Source: Pseudobdellovibrionaceae bacterium
Lineage (GTDB): Bacteria; Bdellovibrionota; Bdellovibrionia; Bdellovibrionales; UBA1609
Length of the DNA stretch: 34,348 nucleotides
Direction: 5' to 3'
Assembly (NCBI GenBank): GCA_015163855.1
Contig: JAAOIK010000026.1
Coordinates: 1 to 34,348 of the forward strand
How positions within the stretch are numbered: the stretch's first letter is position 1; each line of letters starts with the position of its first letter. The notes under the pieces are model-generated. The model had not been told where the DNA came from. It made no database searches and saw nothing but the letters and a program-made list of their open reading frames with translations. The position numbers and the translations under genes were made by a program. Shown here in pieces: positions 7,252-16,324 of the stretch.

Positions 7252-8409
7252 TTATGTAGCGGCTATTATTTTTTGTGCAGCTTGGTCCAAACTATCGGCT
7301 GTAATGATATTTAAATCGCTGTTAGCTAAAAGGTCCTTGCCTTTTTTAGCATTAGTTCCTTCTAGGCGAACCACTAAGGGAATGGTTAATCCCACTTCTT
7401 TGGAAGCGGCAATAACTCCTTCGGCAATAATGTCGCATTTCATTATTCCTCCAAAAATATTAACTAAAATTCCTTTTACCTGACTGTCTTGTAAAATAAT
7501 TTTAAAAGCTTCTGTAACTTTTTCTTTAGTAGCGCTACCTCCCACATCTAAAAAATTAGCGGGTAGCGAGCCTTGAGTTTTTATAATATCCATAGTGGCC
7601 ATGGCTAGGCCTGCGCCATTAACTAAGCAGCCAATTGAGCCATCGAGTTTAATAAAAGAAAGGTCAAATTTTTTAGCTCTTGTTTCTGAGGGGTCTTCTT
7701 CGGTAAGGTCGCGGTAAGCTTCTGTATTGGGGTGACGATATAAGGAGTTATCTTCAATGCTAATTTTTGCATCTAAAGGAATAACTTGTTGATCTTTGGT
7801 TAGCACTAAAGGATTAATTTCTAGCATTTCACAATCTTCTTCTAAAAAGGCTTTGTATAGTTTTATAAAAATAATACTCGCTCTTATGGCAGCTTTACTT
7901 TTAAAACCTAAAAGAAAAGCTAAGTCTCTTGCTTGAAAATCTAATAAGCCCACTAAAGGATCAATAGATATGTTAAAAATTTTTTCTGGAGTATTTTCTG
8001 CCACATCTTCAATGTCCATTCCACCCTCGGGGCTGGCCATCAATGTAATACAATCTTTGGCTCGGTCTACTAACAGGGCTACATAAAATTCAGATTCAAT
8101 TGCGCAGCCCTCTTCGATAATAATTTTATTAACAATTTTTCCCTTAGGCCCTGTTTGTTTAGTAACTAAATTCATTTTTAAAATATCATTAGCGTGTTGG
8201 GTAACTTCTGCTAAATTTTTTGCTAACTTTACTCCGCCGCCTTGCCCCCTTCCTCCTGCATGAATTTGTGCTTTAATTACCCAAACTTTTCCACCAAGTT
8301 CTTGCGCTAAAGCTTCTGCTTTGTCTGCTGTGGTGCAAAGTTTATTTTTTAGTGTGGGGATGTGGTATTTTTGTAAAAGCTCTTTAGCTTGGTATTCATG
8401 TAAATTCAT
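7252..8409 (-). CDS. sucC: Succinyl-CoA synthetase beta subunit (ADP/GDP-forming)
   Basis: The 385-residue protein has the N-terminal ATP-grasp domain (NLHEYQAKELL start, then KAQIHAGGRGQGGGVKL) and the C-terminal ligase domain with GCLVNGAGLAMATMD and NIFGGIMKCD. It binds the nucleotide and succinate and pairs with SucD. Length matches the family (about 388). It lies 31 bases after mdh with an AAGGAT ribosome binding site. Confidence 0.97.
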   Translation of the reverse strand: MNLHEYQAKELLQKYHIPTLKNKLCTTADKAEALAQELGGKVWVIKAQIHAGGRGQGGGVKLAKNLAEVTQHANDILKMNLVTKQTGPKGKIVNKIIIEEGCAIESEFYVALLVDRAKDCITLMASPEGGMDIEDVAENTPEKIFNISIDPLVGLLDFQARDLAFLLGFKSKAAIRASIIFIKLYKAFLEEDCEMLEINPLVLTKDQQVIPLDAKISIEDNSLYRHPNTEAYRDLTEEDPSETRAKKFDLSFIKLDGSIGCLVNGAGLAMATMDIIKTQGSLPANFLDVGGSATKEKVTEAFKIILQDSQVKGILVNIFGGIMKCDIIAEGVIAASKEVGLTIPLVVRLEGTNAKKGKDLLANSDLNIITADSLDQAAQKIIAAT

Positions 8410-8440
8410 TATTAAATATCCTTCTTTAAATTATTTTTTA

Positions 8441-9388
8441 TTAATAATCCATATTTTTTAAAGTGCTTACTAAATCTTGTACTGCAGTTACAGAGCTGTC
8501 TAGTTGAGATTGTTCTTTGGGGCTTAGCTTTAACTCTACTACTTTTTCTAAACCCGAACCGCCCAGTTGGCAAAGCACACCTAGAAATAAATTTTTTACT
8601 CCATACTCTCCTTGTAAAAAGGCAGCGCAAGGTAAGACTCTGTGTTGATTTTTTAAAATAGCTGTGGCCATTTGTACAGCGCTGGCAGCGGGAGCGTAGT
8701 AGGCCGACCCGGTTTTTAAAAGACCAACAATCTCGGCGCCTCCTTTTCGAGTTCTTTCAATAATAGATTCAATTTTTTCTTCGGAAAGAAAAGAAGATAG
8801 TGGTGCTCCTCCAATAGAGCAGTGGTTAGGCATTGGAACCATTGTATCGCCGTGTCCTCCCAAAACAAAAGCGTGCACATCTTCTACACTAACATTGGCG
8901 GCTTCTGCAATAAATGCTTTAAAGCGTGCGCTGTCTAAAATACCCGCCATACCAATAACTCTTTCTGGGGGAAAGCCTAAAGTTTCTTTAGCAACAAAAG
9001 CCATGGCATCTAAGGGGTTGCTTACTACTATCACTATGGAATTTGGGGCCTGTTCTTTTATACCTTGGCAAACGATTTTCATAATACTGGCATTGGTTTT
9101 TAAAAGATCGTCTCGGCTCATTCCTGGCTTTCTAGCCATTCCCGCAGTAATGATAATTACATCGGAGTTTGCAATGTCGGAATATTTAGAAGTTCCTTGT
9201 ATGTCACTGTTAAAATTCATAACCGGCGCCGCCTCGGCGAGGTCTAAAGCTTTTCCTTTTGCGCTACCTTCATTAATATCTAAAAGTACTATGTCGGCTA
9301 ATTCTTGCGAAGCCGCCCAGTGTGCGCAGGTAGCACCTACAAAACCAGACCCGATGATAGATAGTTTTTTTCTTTTGTGCGCAGCCAT
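8441..9388 (-). CDS. mdh: Malate dehydrogenase (LDH-like type)
   Basis: The 315-residue enzyme interconverts malate and oxaloacetate with NAD. The Rossmann motif GSGFVG is at 13-18. The substrate Arg residues lie in ARKPGMSRDD (Arg86, Arg92), a further Arg is at 155, and the catalytic His179 lies in GGHGDTMVP. The overall form is that of the LDH-like malate dehydrogenases common in deltaproteobacteria and Firmicutes rather than the E. coli type. Arg86 rather than Gln at the specificity loop supports malate over lactate. It is the first gene of the leftward operon and has a clear AAGGAT site. Confidence 0.95.
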   Translation of the reverse strand: MAAHKRKKLSIIGSGFVGATCAHWAASQELADIVLLDINEGSAKGKALDLAEAAPVMNFNSDIQGTSKYSDIANSDVIIITAGMARKPGMSRDDLLKTNASIMKIVCQGIKEQAPNSIVIVVSNPLDAMAFVAKETLGFPPERVIGMAGILDSARFKAFIAEAANVSVEDVHAFVLGGHGDTMVPMPNHCSIGGAPLSSFLSEEKIESIIERTRKGGAEIVGLLKTGSAYYAPAASAVQMATAILKNQHRVLPCAAFLQGEYGVKNLFLGVLCQLGGSGLEKVVELKLSPKEQSQLDSSVTAVQDLVSTLKNMDY

Positions 9389-9435
9389 TAGTTATCCTTG
9401 TTGTTGAAGTTTATTTTAAGCGTAAAGTCTATTTG

Positions 9436-9463
9436 TTTATAGCAAAAGTGTTTCAATGTGCAA
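9436..9463 (-). promoter_or_regulatory. Candidate promoter of the mdh-sucC-sucD-ndk operon
   Basis: In the leftward direction TTGCAC (9463-9458) and TATAAA (9441-9436) are 16 bases apart, giving a start near 9429 and a leader of about 40 bases with the mdh ribosome binding site. It lies in the 172-base divergent gap between mdh and the secreted-protein gene. Confidence 0.45.
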
Positions 9464-9560
9464 TAAGAAAGAATAGTTTTAGCCTAGGCAGGCTTGTGTT
9501 TTTACCCCCCTTTTAAGACACTTTACTTAGACAAAGAAATAGTAAAGGGGAGAGGTACTT

Positions 9561-10244
9561 ATGAAAATATTTGTAGTTTTAGCACTAATGTGTGTTTGTT
9601 ATGGAGCATGGGCTCAAGATGGTTTTCAAAAAGAAAGAGAGTCTATTTATCACCAGTCACCAGCTAATGACCAAGCCAATCCTGCCGCCCTATCTTTAGA
9701 GCCTGTGGAAGAAAGCAAACCCTTTCTACAAAAAAACATTTTGCAAAACACTTATGGCCATTTGTCTATTACGGATTTTCAAGATACTTACCGAATGGGA
9801 TTGGGTTTTGACATGATGGGTAAGTCGGGACTAGCGGGCGTGTCTTTACACTTGGTATTAACGCAAAGCTTAAGTGTAACAGGTGGCTTTGGCGTGGCAG
9901 GAGGTTTTTCGTCTACTTTTGTAGAGGCAAAGCAAGTTATTAGACAATATAAAAAAGTATTAGCCTATTGGGGATTGGGTTTAGCACAATGGGCTTCGGC
10001 ATCGGGAGCGGTGGGAGATGCGTTTAACCCTGGGTTTTTAAGAGGAAAATTTTTAAAACCAGGAGAGGCTCAAACGGGAAAATTTCAACATTATTTAGTG
10101 TCTAGCTCTTTGGGTTTTAAATATTTACAAACTTCAGGATATTTAAAGGGAAGTAGTTTTTATATGGAGCTAGCACCCTTATTTGACCTAAACTCACGGG
10201 CCTTAGCCCCTAGTGCAGGCTTTGGGGTAGCGTTTTATTTTTAA
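9561..10244 (+). CDS. Exported outer-membrane barrel-like protein, unknown function
   Basis: The 227-residue product has a clear signal peptide (MKIFVVLALMCVCYGAWA, likely cut before Gln19). It is followed by alternating hydrophobic/polar stretches and Gly-rich turns, and ends in an aromatic residue (GVAFYF), as outer-membrane beta-barrels do. I do not recognise a named family. The ribosome binding site GGGGAGAGG is strong, so translation is probably efficient. It is a single gene, divergent from mdh and convergent with the acyl-CoA dehydrogenase. The barrel call is inferred from pattern only; a periplasmic beta-rich protein is possible. Confidence 0.7.
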   Translation: MKIFVVLALMCVCYGAWAQDGFQKERESIYHQSPANDQANPAALSLEPVEESKPFLQKNILQNTYGHLSITDFQDTYRMGLGFDMMGKSGLAGVSLHLVLTQSLSVTGGFGVAGGFSSTFVEAKQVIRQYKKVLAYWGLGLAQWASASGAVGDAFNPGFLRGKFLKPGEAQTGKFQHYLVSSSLGFKYLQTSGYLKGSSFYMELAPLFDLNSRALAPSAGFGVAFYF

Positions 10245-10273
10245 CAAAGCTCAAATTAACTTTTAACAAAGCT
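10239..10273. repeat. Short direct repeat at the convergent gene ends
   Basis: TTTTAACAAAGCT occurs exactly at 10239-10251 and 10261-10273, spaced 22 bases apart. The first copy contains the stop codon of the barrel-like gene. It may be a local duplication and has no evident terminator structure. Confidence 0.45.
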
Positions 10274-10280
10274 AAAACTT

Positions 10281-11429
10281 TTAACTGAGTTCAAACTTAG
10301 CAATAGTTTGTCTTTGCATATTAGAGGTGCCTTCGTAGATTTGTCCTATTTTGACATCTCTATAAAAGCGTTCCACAGGGTATTCTTTAGAAAAACCGTT
10401 ACCTCCAAATAAATTAATAGTCATGGAGCAAATTTTTTCTGCAAACTCTGAAGACACTAATTTTGCAGTGGCGGCAGCTTGAATAAAGTCTTGTTTGTTT
10501 TCTTTTAATCGAGCGGCATTGTAAACAGCGAGTCTAATTAGGTCTAATTGTACTCGCATATCTGCTAATTGAAACTGGACGGCTTGAAATTGAGACAAAC
10601 TTTTACCAAACTGTTCGCGCTCTTTAATGTACTGTTTAGAGGCGTCGTAAGCACCTTGGGCAATACCTAACATTTGTGCGGCAATACCTATGCGGCCTTC
10701 GTTAAGTGTTTCTATGGCTACTTTGTATCCTTTTCCCACAGCTCCTAAAACATTTTTTTTAGAAATTTTGCAGTTTTCTAAAATCAGCTCACAAGTGGAA
10801 CTTGCGCGAATACCTAACTTGTTTTCTTTTTTTCCAATACTAAAGCCTTCGCAATCTTTATCTACAATAAAGGCTGTAATTCCTTTATAACCAGCCTTTG
10901 GATCAACAGTTGCGAAAACTAAAAAAACAGAAGCGTATTCTGCATTAGTAATCCACATTTTTTGACCAGTTAAATGGTAAAAGTCACCTTGCTCTACGGC
11001 TTTGGTTTGCAGGGCAAAGGCGTCAGACCCGCTACCGGTTTCACTTAAAGCGTAGGCTCCAATTTTATTTTCTGCCAGTAATGGTAGATATTGTTTTTTT
11101 TGTTCTTCACTAGCCCAGTTGTTAAAGGCATTAGACACTAAGGTGTTTTGCACATCCACCATTACGCTAACCGAGGCATCCACTCGAGCCAATTCTTCAA
11201 TGGCCAAACAGGTGTTCATAAAACTAATGCCCACCCCTCCGTATTGTTCGGGAATTTCCATGCTCATTAAACCCATTTCAAATAATTTAGGAAGTAATTT
11301 ACGATCCATTTCACTGTCTTCATCCATTTTGGCAGACAAGGGTTTTATTTCCTTTTCTGCAAATTGACGCACAGCTAATTGAAAGCTTTCTTCCTCTTCT
11401 GATAATTGAGTTAGTGCAACAGATTTCAT
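10281..11429 (-). CDS. Acyl-CoA dehydrogenase (short/medium-chain type)
   Basis: The 382-residue flavoprotein introduces the alpha-beta double bond of acyl-CoA in fatty-acid or branched-chain acid breakdown and passes electrons to ETF. It shows the family signatures YALSETGSGSDA (FAD/substrate site) and QMWITNAEYA-like KMWITN. It ends with IYEGTSNMQRQ, where Glu366 is the likely catalytic base. Length is typical of butyryl-CoA dehydrogenase-type enzymes. The exact chain-length preference cannot be read from the sequence. It is a single gene with an AAAGGG ribosome binding site and no neighbouring beta-oxidation genes in the window. Confidence 0.93.
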   Translation of the reverse strand: MKSVALTQLSEEEESFQLAVRQFAEKEIKPLSAKMDEDSEMDRKLLPKLFEMGLMSMEIPEQYGGVGISFMNTCLAIEELARVDASVSVMVDVQNTLVSNAFNNWASEEQKKQYLPLLAENKIGAYALSETGSGSDAFALQTKAVEQGDFYHLTGQKMWITNAEYASVFLVFATVDPKAGYKGITAFIVDKDCEGFSIGKKENKLGIRASSTCELILENCKISKKNVLGAVGKGYKVAIETLNEGRIGIAAQMLGIAQGAYDASKQYIKEREQFGKSLSQFQAVQFQLADMRVQLDLIRLAVYNAARLKENKQDFIQAAATAKLVSSEFAEKICSMTINLFGGNGFSKEYPVERFYRDVKIGQIYEGTSNMQRQTIAKFELS

Positions 11430-11466
11430 TTTTTCCCTTTAAAGTTGAGTTTTGTCTTCTTTATTG

Positions 11467-11493
11467 AGTATAAGTAATATAGACTTAAGTCAA
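11467..11493 (-). promoter_or_regulatory. Candidate acyl-CoA dehydrogenase promoter overlapping a GACTTAAGTC palindrome
   Basis: Leftward TTGACT (11493-11488) and TATACT (11472-11467) are 15 bases apart, slightly short but close to consensus. The perfect 10-base palindrome GACTTAAGTC at 11482-11491 overlaps the -35 box and sits midway in the divergent gap with the M50 gene. It could be an operator, but a 10-base palindrome alone is weak evidence. Confidence 0.35.
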
Positions 11494-11516
11494 AATCAAG
11501 GTGTTGGAGGTTGTAG

Positions 11517-12188
11517 TTGGATCAAATCATGGAATATTTAGCAAAAGTGGCTTTGTACTTTGTGCCCTTTCTGTTGGCTTTATCTTTCCACGAATACGCG
11601 CATGCTTGGATGGCAAAACGCAAGGGAGACACCACTGCCGAGTTTTTAGGGCGTTTAAGCTTAAACCCTACGGTTCATATGGATATTTTGGGAACAGTGA
11701 TTTTGCCTTTAGTAGCCATTTTTTTTTCGGGACCATTTTTTGGTTGGGCCAAGCCAGTTCCTGTAAATCCTAGAAACTTTAAAGATCCAGTTAAAGATAT
11801 GTTTTGGGTGGCTTTGGCGGGGCCGGTGTCTAATTTTATTCTAGCTTTTTTAGCTTTAATCATTTTAGTAATTACAGCTCTTGTGTTTACTGTTTTTTTA
11901 CAAGATTCAGCGTCACTGTTTTCTGCAATTAAAGAATTTTTTAATATTTTTATTTTAATTAATTTATTTTTAGGCGTATTTAATTTACTGCCTATTCACC
12001 CTTTGGACGGGGGTAAAATTTTAGCTCGATTTTTACCTTTTCGATGGAATGCATTTTTAGAAAAAAATCAAATGATGTTTAATTTAATTTTAATATATTT
12101 ATTTATTACAGGAGGTTTGCGAGTATTGGCGATTCCTGTATATTGGATGTATAATCAAATGATGGGATTGGTAGTATTATTTATTTAA
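11517..12188 (+). CDS. Site-2 protease family (M50) membrane metallopeptidase
   Basis: The 223-residue polytopic protein has the zinc motif HEYAH (His25, Glu26, His29) in its first helix and a second motif HPLDGG with Asp164, the third metal ligand of S2P/M50 enzymes. These cleave substrates within the membrane, often in signalling. The TTG at 11517 is chosen as start because GGAGG sits six bases before it; the ATG at 11529 would be 18 bases away. M50 genes of this short YwhC/YdeL-like kind often precede scpA, as here (31-base gap). No PDZ domain is present, so it is not a classical RseP. Confidence 0.9.
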   Translation: MDQIMEYLAKVALYFVPFLLALSFHEYAHAWMAKRKGDTTAEFLGRLSLNPTVHMDILGTVILPLVAIFFSGPFFGWAKPVPVNPRNFKDPVKDMFWVALAGPVSNFILAFLALIILVITALVFTVFLQDSASLFSAIKEFFNIFILINLFLGVFNLLPIHPLDGGKILARFLPFRWNAFLEKNQMMFNLILIYLFITGGLRVLAIPVYWMYNQMMGLVVLFI

Positions 12189-12219
12189 TAGCTAGCCTAG
12201 TGGTAAAAAAGGATCAAAA

Positions 12220-12993
12220 ATGAGTGTAAGAATACAATTAAAGCAATTTGAAGGACCTTTAGATGTTTTGCTGTATTTAATCAGAAAACACGAAATGAAT
12301 ATTATGGACATTAATATTCATGAAATTACTTCGCAATACTTAGCATATATTCAAAGAATGAAAGAGTTAAATTTAGATTTAGCTGGAGATTTTATTTCTA
12401 TGGCGGCAAGTTTAATTCAAATTAAATCTAAAATGATATTGCCAAGAGAAGAACTAGAAGAAGAGGAAGAGCTAGAAGACCCTCGACAAAATTTAGTAAA
12501 ACAGCTGCTAGAATATGAAAAATATAAAAAAGCAGCCTCTGGCTTGTATGTTAATACCTTGTTGGGGCGAGACACTTGGCTGCGGGGAAATAGAGAAAAA
12601 AAAGAAGAGCTTCCAGAGGCGGTTTTAATTGTAAAAGATTTGGCCCCTTTAACACTAGGGCAAATTTATTTTAATAAAATAAAAAACATAAAAAAACAAA
12701 TTTATAAAGTAACCGCTCCCTTACAAGGAGTGTCTGATCGTATTCGTGCATTGCTAGAGATATTTAGCAAGGGTACAAACTTTTTATTTTCTAAGCTATT
12801 GCAAGGTCAGTCGAAAATAGAAAAAAGAAACTCAGGGTTGATTAGTTTTTTATCCATACTAGAAATGGTTAAATTAGGGGCCGTTTCTGCTTCGCAAGAG
12901 GTGAGTTCTGGCGAAATTTATTTAACGCATAAAAAAACATTAGATGCTGAATTTTTATCTAAGCTAGAGGGAAGCATTTCTTCTGCTAATTAA
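12220..12993 (+). CDS. scpA: Segregation and condensation protein A
   Basis: The 257-residue kleisin links the SMC dimer heads in the bacterial condensin. The N-terminus (RIQLKQFEGPLDVLLYLIRKH) is the family hallmark. An acidic stretch EELEEEEELEDP (~85-95) marks the linker before the middle region, and a C-terminal winged-helix segment follows. Length is typical. An AAGGA site precedes the ATG. scpB follows at 25 bases. No smc gene lies in the window. Confidence 0.95.
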   Translation: MSVRIQLKQFEGPLDVLLYLIRKHEMNIMDINIHEITSQYLAYIQRMKELNLDLAGDFISMAASLIQIKSKMILPREELEEEEELEDPRQNLVKQLLEYEKYKKAASGLYVNTLLGRDTWLRGNREKKEELPEAVLIVKDLAPLTLGQIYFNKIKNIKKQIYKVTAPLQGVSDRIRALLEIFSKGTNFLFSKLLQGQSKIEKRNSGLISFLSILEMVKLGAVSASQEVSSGEIYLTHKKTLDAEFLSKLEGSISSAN

Positions 12994-13018
12994 ATCAAGA
13001 AGTTAAAAAGAGGTTGTT

Positions 13019-13789
13019 ATGTTAAACGAGCAAGAAAAAGTTAGTAATAAAAAACATTTAGAAATGAACAAAAGCACACTCTCTATTTTAGAGTCTTTAC
13101 TTTTTGCTTCAGAAAAACCCTTAAGTGTTAACTCCATTAAATTAGCATTAGAAGAAAAATTTTCCTTAGCCTCTGCAGAAATTAAAAAATACTTAAGTGC
13201 TTTACAGAAAGAATATGAAAAACAAGATCGAGGCATTGAGTTGGTAGAAATAAATAATGCTTATCAATTACGAACTAAACCAGAAAACAAAGATTTTGTA
13301 CAAGCTTTAGTAAGAGCAAAAAGTTTTCGACTATCTCCGGTATCTTTAGAGGCGCTTTCTATTATTGCCTATAAACAACCATGTATTAAATCGGTTGTTG
13401 ATGAAGTGCGGGGAACAGACTCTAGTCATTTAGTTAGAGCTTTAATGGACAGAGGTTTGGTTAAATTTTGTGGAAAAAGCGAACTGCCAGGAAAGCCAAT
13501 GCTGTACGCTACTACCGATAAATTTTTAGAAGTTTTTGGTTTAAATAAGGTGTCTGACCTGCCAAGCCTTTCCGAGGTGGAAGAGCTTTTGCCACAAGAT
13601 GTGTTAGAAACTAAAAAAACCGACCCACTAAGTGCAATCACAGAGAGTTTAATAGAAGAACAAAGTTGCAACGATATTCAAGACCAAGAGGAATTAAATA
13701 AATTAGCAGAAAGATTGTCTGGCATCGAAGTTGTTCCCGAAGCTTTGAAAAAAAAGAAAGAAGAAGAGCCTGCTTCTACAGAAGCGTAA
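13019..13789 (+). CDS. scpB: Segregation and condensation protein B
   Basis: The 256-residue partner of ScpA has two winged helices (about 20-190), with LESLLFASEKPL near the start and the strongly conserved SPVSLEALSIIAYKQP plus EVRGTDSSHLVRAL. An extended acidic C-terminal tail (~190-256) is less conserved, ending in a Lys/Glu-rich run. An AGAGG site precedes ATG 13019. It acts with ScpA in chromosome compaction and segregation. Confidence 0.95.
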   Translation: MLNEQEKVSNKKHLEMNKSTLSILESLLFASEKPLSVNSIKLALEEKFSLASAEIKKYLSALQKEYEKQDRGIELVEINNAYQLRTKPENKDFVQALVRAKSFRLSPVSLEALSIIAYKQPCIKSVVDEVRGTDSSHLVRALMDRGLVKFCGKSELPGKPMLYATTDKFLEVFGLNKVSDLPSLSEVEELLPQDVLETKKTDPLSAITESLIEEQSCNDIQDQEELNKLAERLSGIEVVPEALKKKKEEEPASTEA

Positions 13790-13798
13790 TTTGTTTTT

Positions 13799-14662
13799 AT
13801 GTTGTGGTTTATTATTCAAGTATTGCCTAAAAAATGCGTAAGTTTTTTTGTTGGGTATTTTTGCAGCTTAAATATACCATTGCTGTCTAAGTGGGCCACC
13901 TTTGTTTTTTATAAAAAATATAAAATTGATTTATCTATAGCAGAAGAACAAAGCATTAAGGCGTATTTTAATATCACCAGTTTGTTTACTAGAAAGTTGC
14001 AAGAAAAAGCTAGACCTATTGCAAAAGATGCTTTTTGGGTTCACCCTGCCGATGCACGGTTATTTTCTTCTGGGCAATTAAAAAATCACCAAATTTTTCA
14101 AGCTAAGTCTTTTTTTTACGATTTAAAAAGTTTTTTAGCTTTAGATTATTTAAGCCCTAAAATTCAAGAAAAATATTTATTAGAAAGCACTTTCGCCAAT
14201 GCTCAGTACTTAGACTACTACCTTTGTCCTACAGACTATCATAGAGTTCATAGCCCTGTTAGCGGTGAAATTTTAGCTTATTGTTATGTGCCAGGGGCCT
14301 ATTGGCCAGTAAATGCCTGCTCACGAACTAGAGTAAAAAATCTATTTTCTAAAAACGAAAGGTTAATTTTTTACATAAAAACTACAAAAGGAATGGTTAG
14401 CCTAACAATGGTGGGAGCTTTGTGTGTTGGTAAAATTTATAACAGCATTAGCGGTGATTTTGTTAATAAATCTATTTTTAAAAAAGGCAAGGCTACCCCG
14501 GTTTTTAAAGATAATGTAAGGCATTTTATTAAGCAAGGTGATGAGTTAGGAGTTTTTTATATGGGAAGCACAGTTATTTGTTTGCTAGAGCCTTCTTGCA
14601 GCTTTAAAAAGGTATTTACGCAGGGGCAACAAACAAAAATGGGAAGTGCAGCTCTACTTTAG
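13799..14662 (+). CDS. psd: Phosphatidylserine decarboxylase proenzyme
   Basis: The 287-residue membrane-associated enzyme converts phosphatidylserine to phosphatidylethanolamine. Family signatures are SLFTRKLQEKARPI (61-74), HPADARL (82-88), DYHRVHSPVSGE (146-157) with two conserved His, and MGSTV (255-259), matching the LGST self-cleavage site. Ser257 should become the pyruvoyl group, splitting the protein into a ~256-residue beta and a ~31-residue alpha chain. The Asp of the Asp-His-Ser processing triad would be Asp85. The start follows scpB by nine bases, without a strong ribosome binding site, and may be translationally coupled. Confidence 0.92.
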   Translation: MLWFIIQVLPKKCVSFFVGYFCSLNIPLLSKWATFVFYKKYKIDLSIAEEQSIKAYFNITSLFTRKLQEKARPIAKDAFWVHPADARLFSSGQLKNHQIFQAKSFFYDLKSFLALDYLSPKIQEKYLLESTFANAQYLDYYLCPTDYHRVHSPVSGEILAYCYVPGAYWPVNACSRTRVKNLFSKNERLIFYIKTTKGMVSLTMVGALCVGKIYNSISGDFVNKSIFKKGKATPVFKDNVRHFIKQGDELGVFYMGSTVICLLEPSCSFKKVFTQGQQTKMGSAALL

Positions 14663-14716
14663 GTAAGTTTTTACAAAAGCAGTTAATAAATACTAGAATA
14701 CTAGGTATTTTAATAT

Positions 14717-15718
14717 ATGTTTTTGAAGAAAAAAAAATTGGTTTTAGATATAGGGGCCAACACTGTAAAAGCTGCTGTTTTTTTAAGCACCAGCAAGTCT
14801 GCCAAGTTGCTAGACTATTCTAGTGTTTCTATCAAACAAGCAGGCTCTGTTGCAAACGCTATTTCTGTGGCTAAAAATAAATTATCGTTTAAATTTAAAA
14901 AGGCCAATGTTGCTGTGGGCGGGCGCGAAGTTTTTATTCAACACATTACAGTAGAAAAATTTCCTGAAGCACAGTGGGGCCAACAGTTAGTCGCAGAGGC
15001 AGAGGCTTATGTGCCTTACGAAGCAGAAATGGCAAATATTAATTATGTTTATTTAGGCTCATCCATAAATACAAATAAAAATGAATTTTTATTAATTGCA
15101 ACACCTAAGCAGTTAATCGCACAAATACAACAAGACTGTTTAGAGGCAGGCTTACGGTGTGAAAATGTGGAGCCATCAAGCATATCTTTAGTTAACGGCT
15201 TTGAATATAATTACGGAATTTTGCAAAATCAAAATATTGCTATATTAGAATTTGGAGAAGAAAGAAGCACTTTTGTTGGAATGTTAAATGGAAGAATTTA
15301 TTTTGTAAAAAACATCGAATTTGGTTTATCTAATTACGACCAAGCTTTGTCTAGGCAATTAAGTTTGTCTATTGCCGAAGCAGAAAGTTTAAGAAAAAAT
15401 TTTTGTCTTAACAAAGAGGTGCCAGAAGGAACTAAAGAAATAGTTCGTTCCTTACACGGCAATTTGCGCTCAGAGCTAGAAACAGCAATGGAGTTTATTA
15501 AAGGGGTTTTGTCAAAAGAGCCACCTACTAATTTATTTTTAACAGGGGAAGGAATAGCTTTGCCAAATTTGTTACAAGAAATTTCAGAAATTGTTCCTTG
15601 CGAGATTATTAATATTTTTTTAAATACAAAGTATGATGAACAAAAGATAGAAAAATCAAGATTAGAAGAAATTAATTCTACAGGTGTTACCATAGCAGGA
15701 TTAGGAAGTAACCACTAA
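14717..15718 (+). CDS. pilM: Type IV pilus assembly ATPase-fold protein PilM
   Basis: The 333-residue cytoplasmic, actin-like protein starts KKLVLDIGANTVKAAVF (phosphate-1 motif) and contains AILEFGEERSTFVGML (phosphate-2-like) and FLTGEGIALPNL (adenosine motif). PilM binds the cytoplasmic N-terminus of PilN and links the inner-membrane alignment complex to the pilus motor. It opens a five-gene pilMNOPQ run with very short gaps. The 54 bases before it are AT-rich and may hold a promoter, but none is convincing. Confidence 0.94.
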   Translation: MFLKKKKLVLDIGANTVKAAVFLSTSKSAKLLDYSSVSIKQAGSVANAISVAKNKLSFKFKKANVAVGGREVFIQHITVEKFPEAQWGQQLVAEAEAYVPYEAEMANINYVYLGSSINTNKNEFLLIATPKQLIAQIQQDCLEAGLRCENVEPSSISLVNGFEYNYGILQNQNIAILEFGEERSTFVGMLNGRIYFVKNIEFGLSNYDQALSRQLSLSIAEAESLRKNFCLNKEVPEGTKEIVRSLHGNLRSELETAMEFIKGVLSKEPPTNLFLTGEGIALPNLLQEISEIVPCEIINIFLNTKYDEQKIEKSRLEEINSTGVTIAGLGSNH

Positions 15719-15724
15719 GCACAT

Positions 15725-16315
15725 ATGATAAAAATAGATTTACAACAAGGGGTAGTTCAAGAAAAAGGAGATTTTCGCGAAGAAGGCACGGAAACAAGTG
15801 AGCTTATAAAGGCAGTTGGCTTTGGAGCTTTAAAAGTATTTTTTTTTGTTATCTTTTTTTTAGGGGTCTACACCTATGAACAAAGAGAGTTAGATGCATT
15901 AAATGTAATTTTAGCAGAAAAAGAAAATATGGAAAGAGTAATGCAACAAAAAATTATTAAAAAAAAATTATTAGTTAAAAAGTTAAAAAAAACTAAGTCA
16001 GATTATATCGATGTAGAAAAAAAAGTATATATGCTTAAAGATATTGCAAAGCTTAGGCTTATGTTTATAAAGGCAATGGCCACTTTAAATGGATTTCGTG
16101 AAGAAAATTTATGGTTTAGAAGTGTGGATTACAACCAAGGTTTATTGACCATTCACGGATACACACTTAGTAAAAAAATTTTTGATCAATTTTTACAAAA
16201 CATTCGAGTTAGAGAAAAAAGCTTTGCAGGATTATTAGTAAAGGAAACGAAGTCAGAGAAACAAAAAGGTATAAGTGTTCGATCCTTTTATTTGGAAATA
16301 AATTTATTGAATTAG
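15725..16315 (+). CDS. pilN: Type IV pilus alignment protein PilN
   Basis: The 196-residue bitopic protein has a cytoplasmic N-terminus starting MIKIDLQQG, where family members carry the PilM-binding INLLP-type motif; here it is diverged. One membrane helix lies at about 31-49. A Lys-rich coiled coil (~52-105) and a compact ferredoxin-like periplasmic domain follow. It starts six bases after pilM. Identity rests on position between pilM and the pilO-like gene plus this layout. Confidence 0.88.
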   Translation: MIKIDLQQGVVQEKGDFREEGTETSELIKAVGFGALKVFFFVIFFLGVYTYEQRELDALNVILAEKENMERVMQQKIIKKKLLVKKLKKTKSDYIDVEKKVYMLKDIAKLRLMFIKAMATLNGFREENLWFRSVDYNQGLLTIHGYTLSKKIFDQFLQNIRVREKSFAGLLVKETKSEKQKGISVRSFYLEINLLN

Positions 16316-16324
16316 GAAAATGGC

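Noticed and set aside
8895-9407. 170-codon plus-strand frame opposite mdh
   Set aside because: Antisense of a clearly identified gene, with no family features.
11501-11773. Overlapping plus-strand frame in the M50 gene
   Set aside because: Shadow frame; the M50 frame has the zinc motifs and the ribosome binding site.
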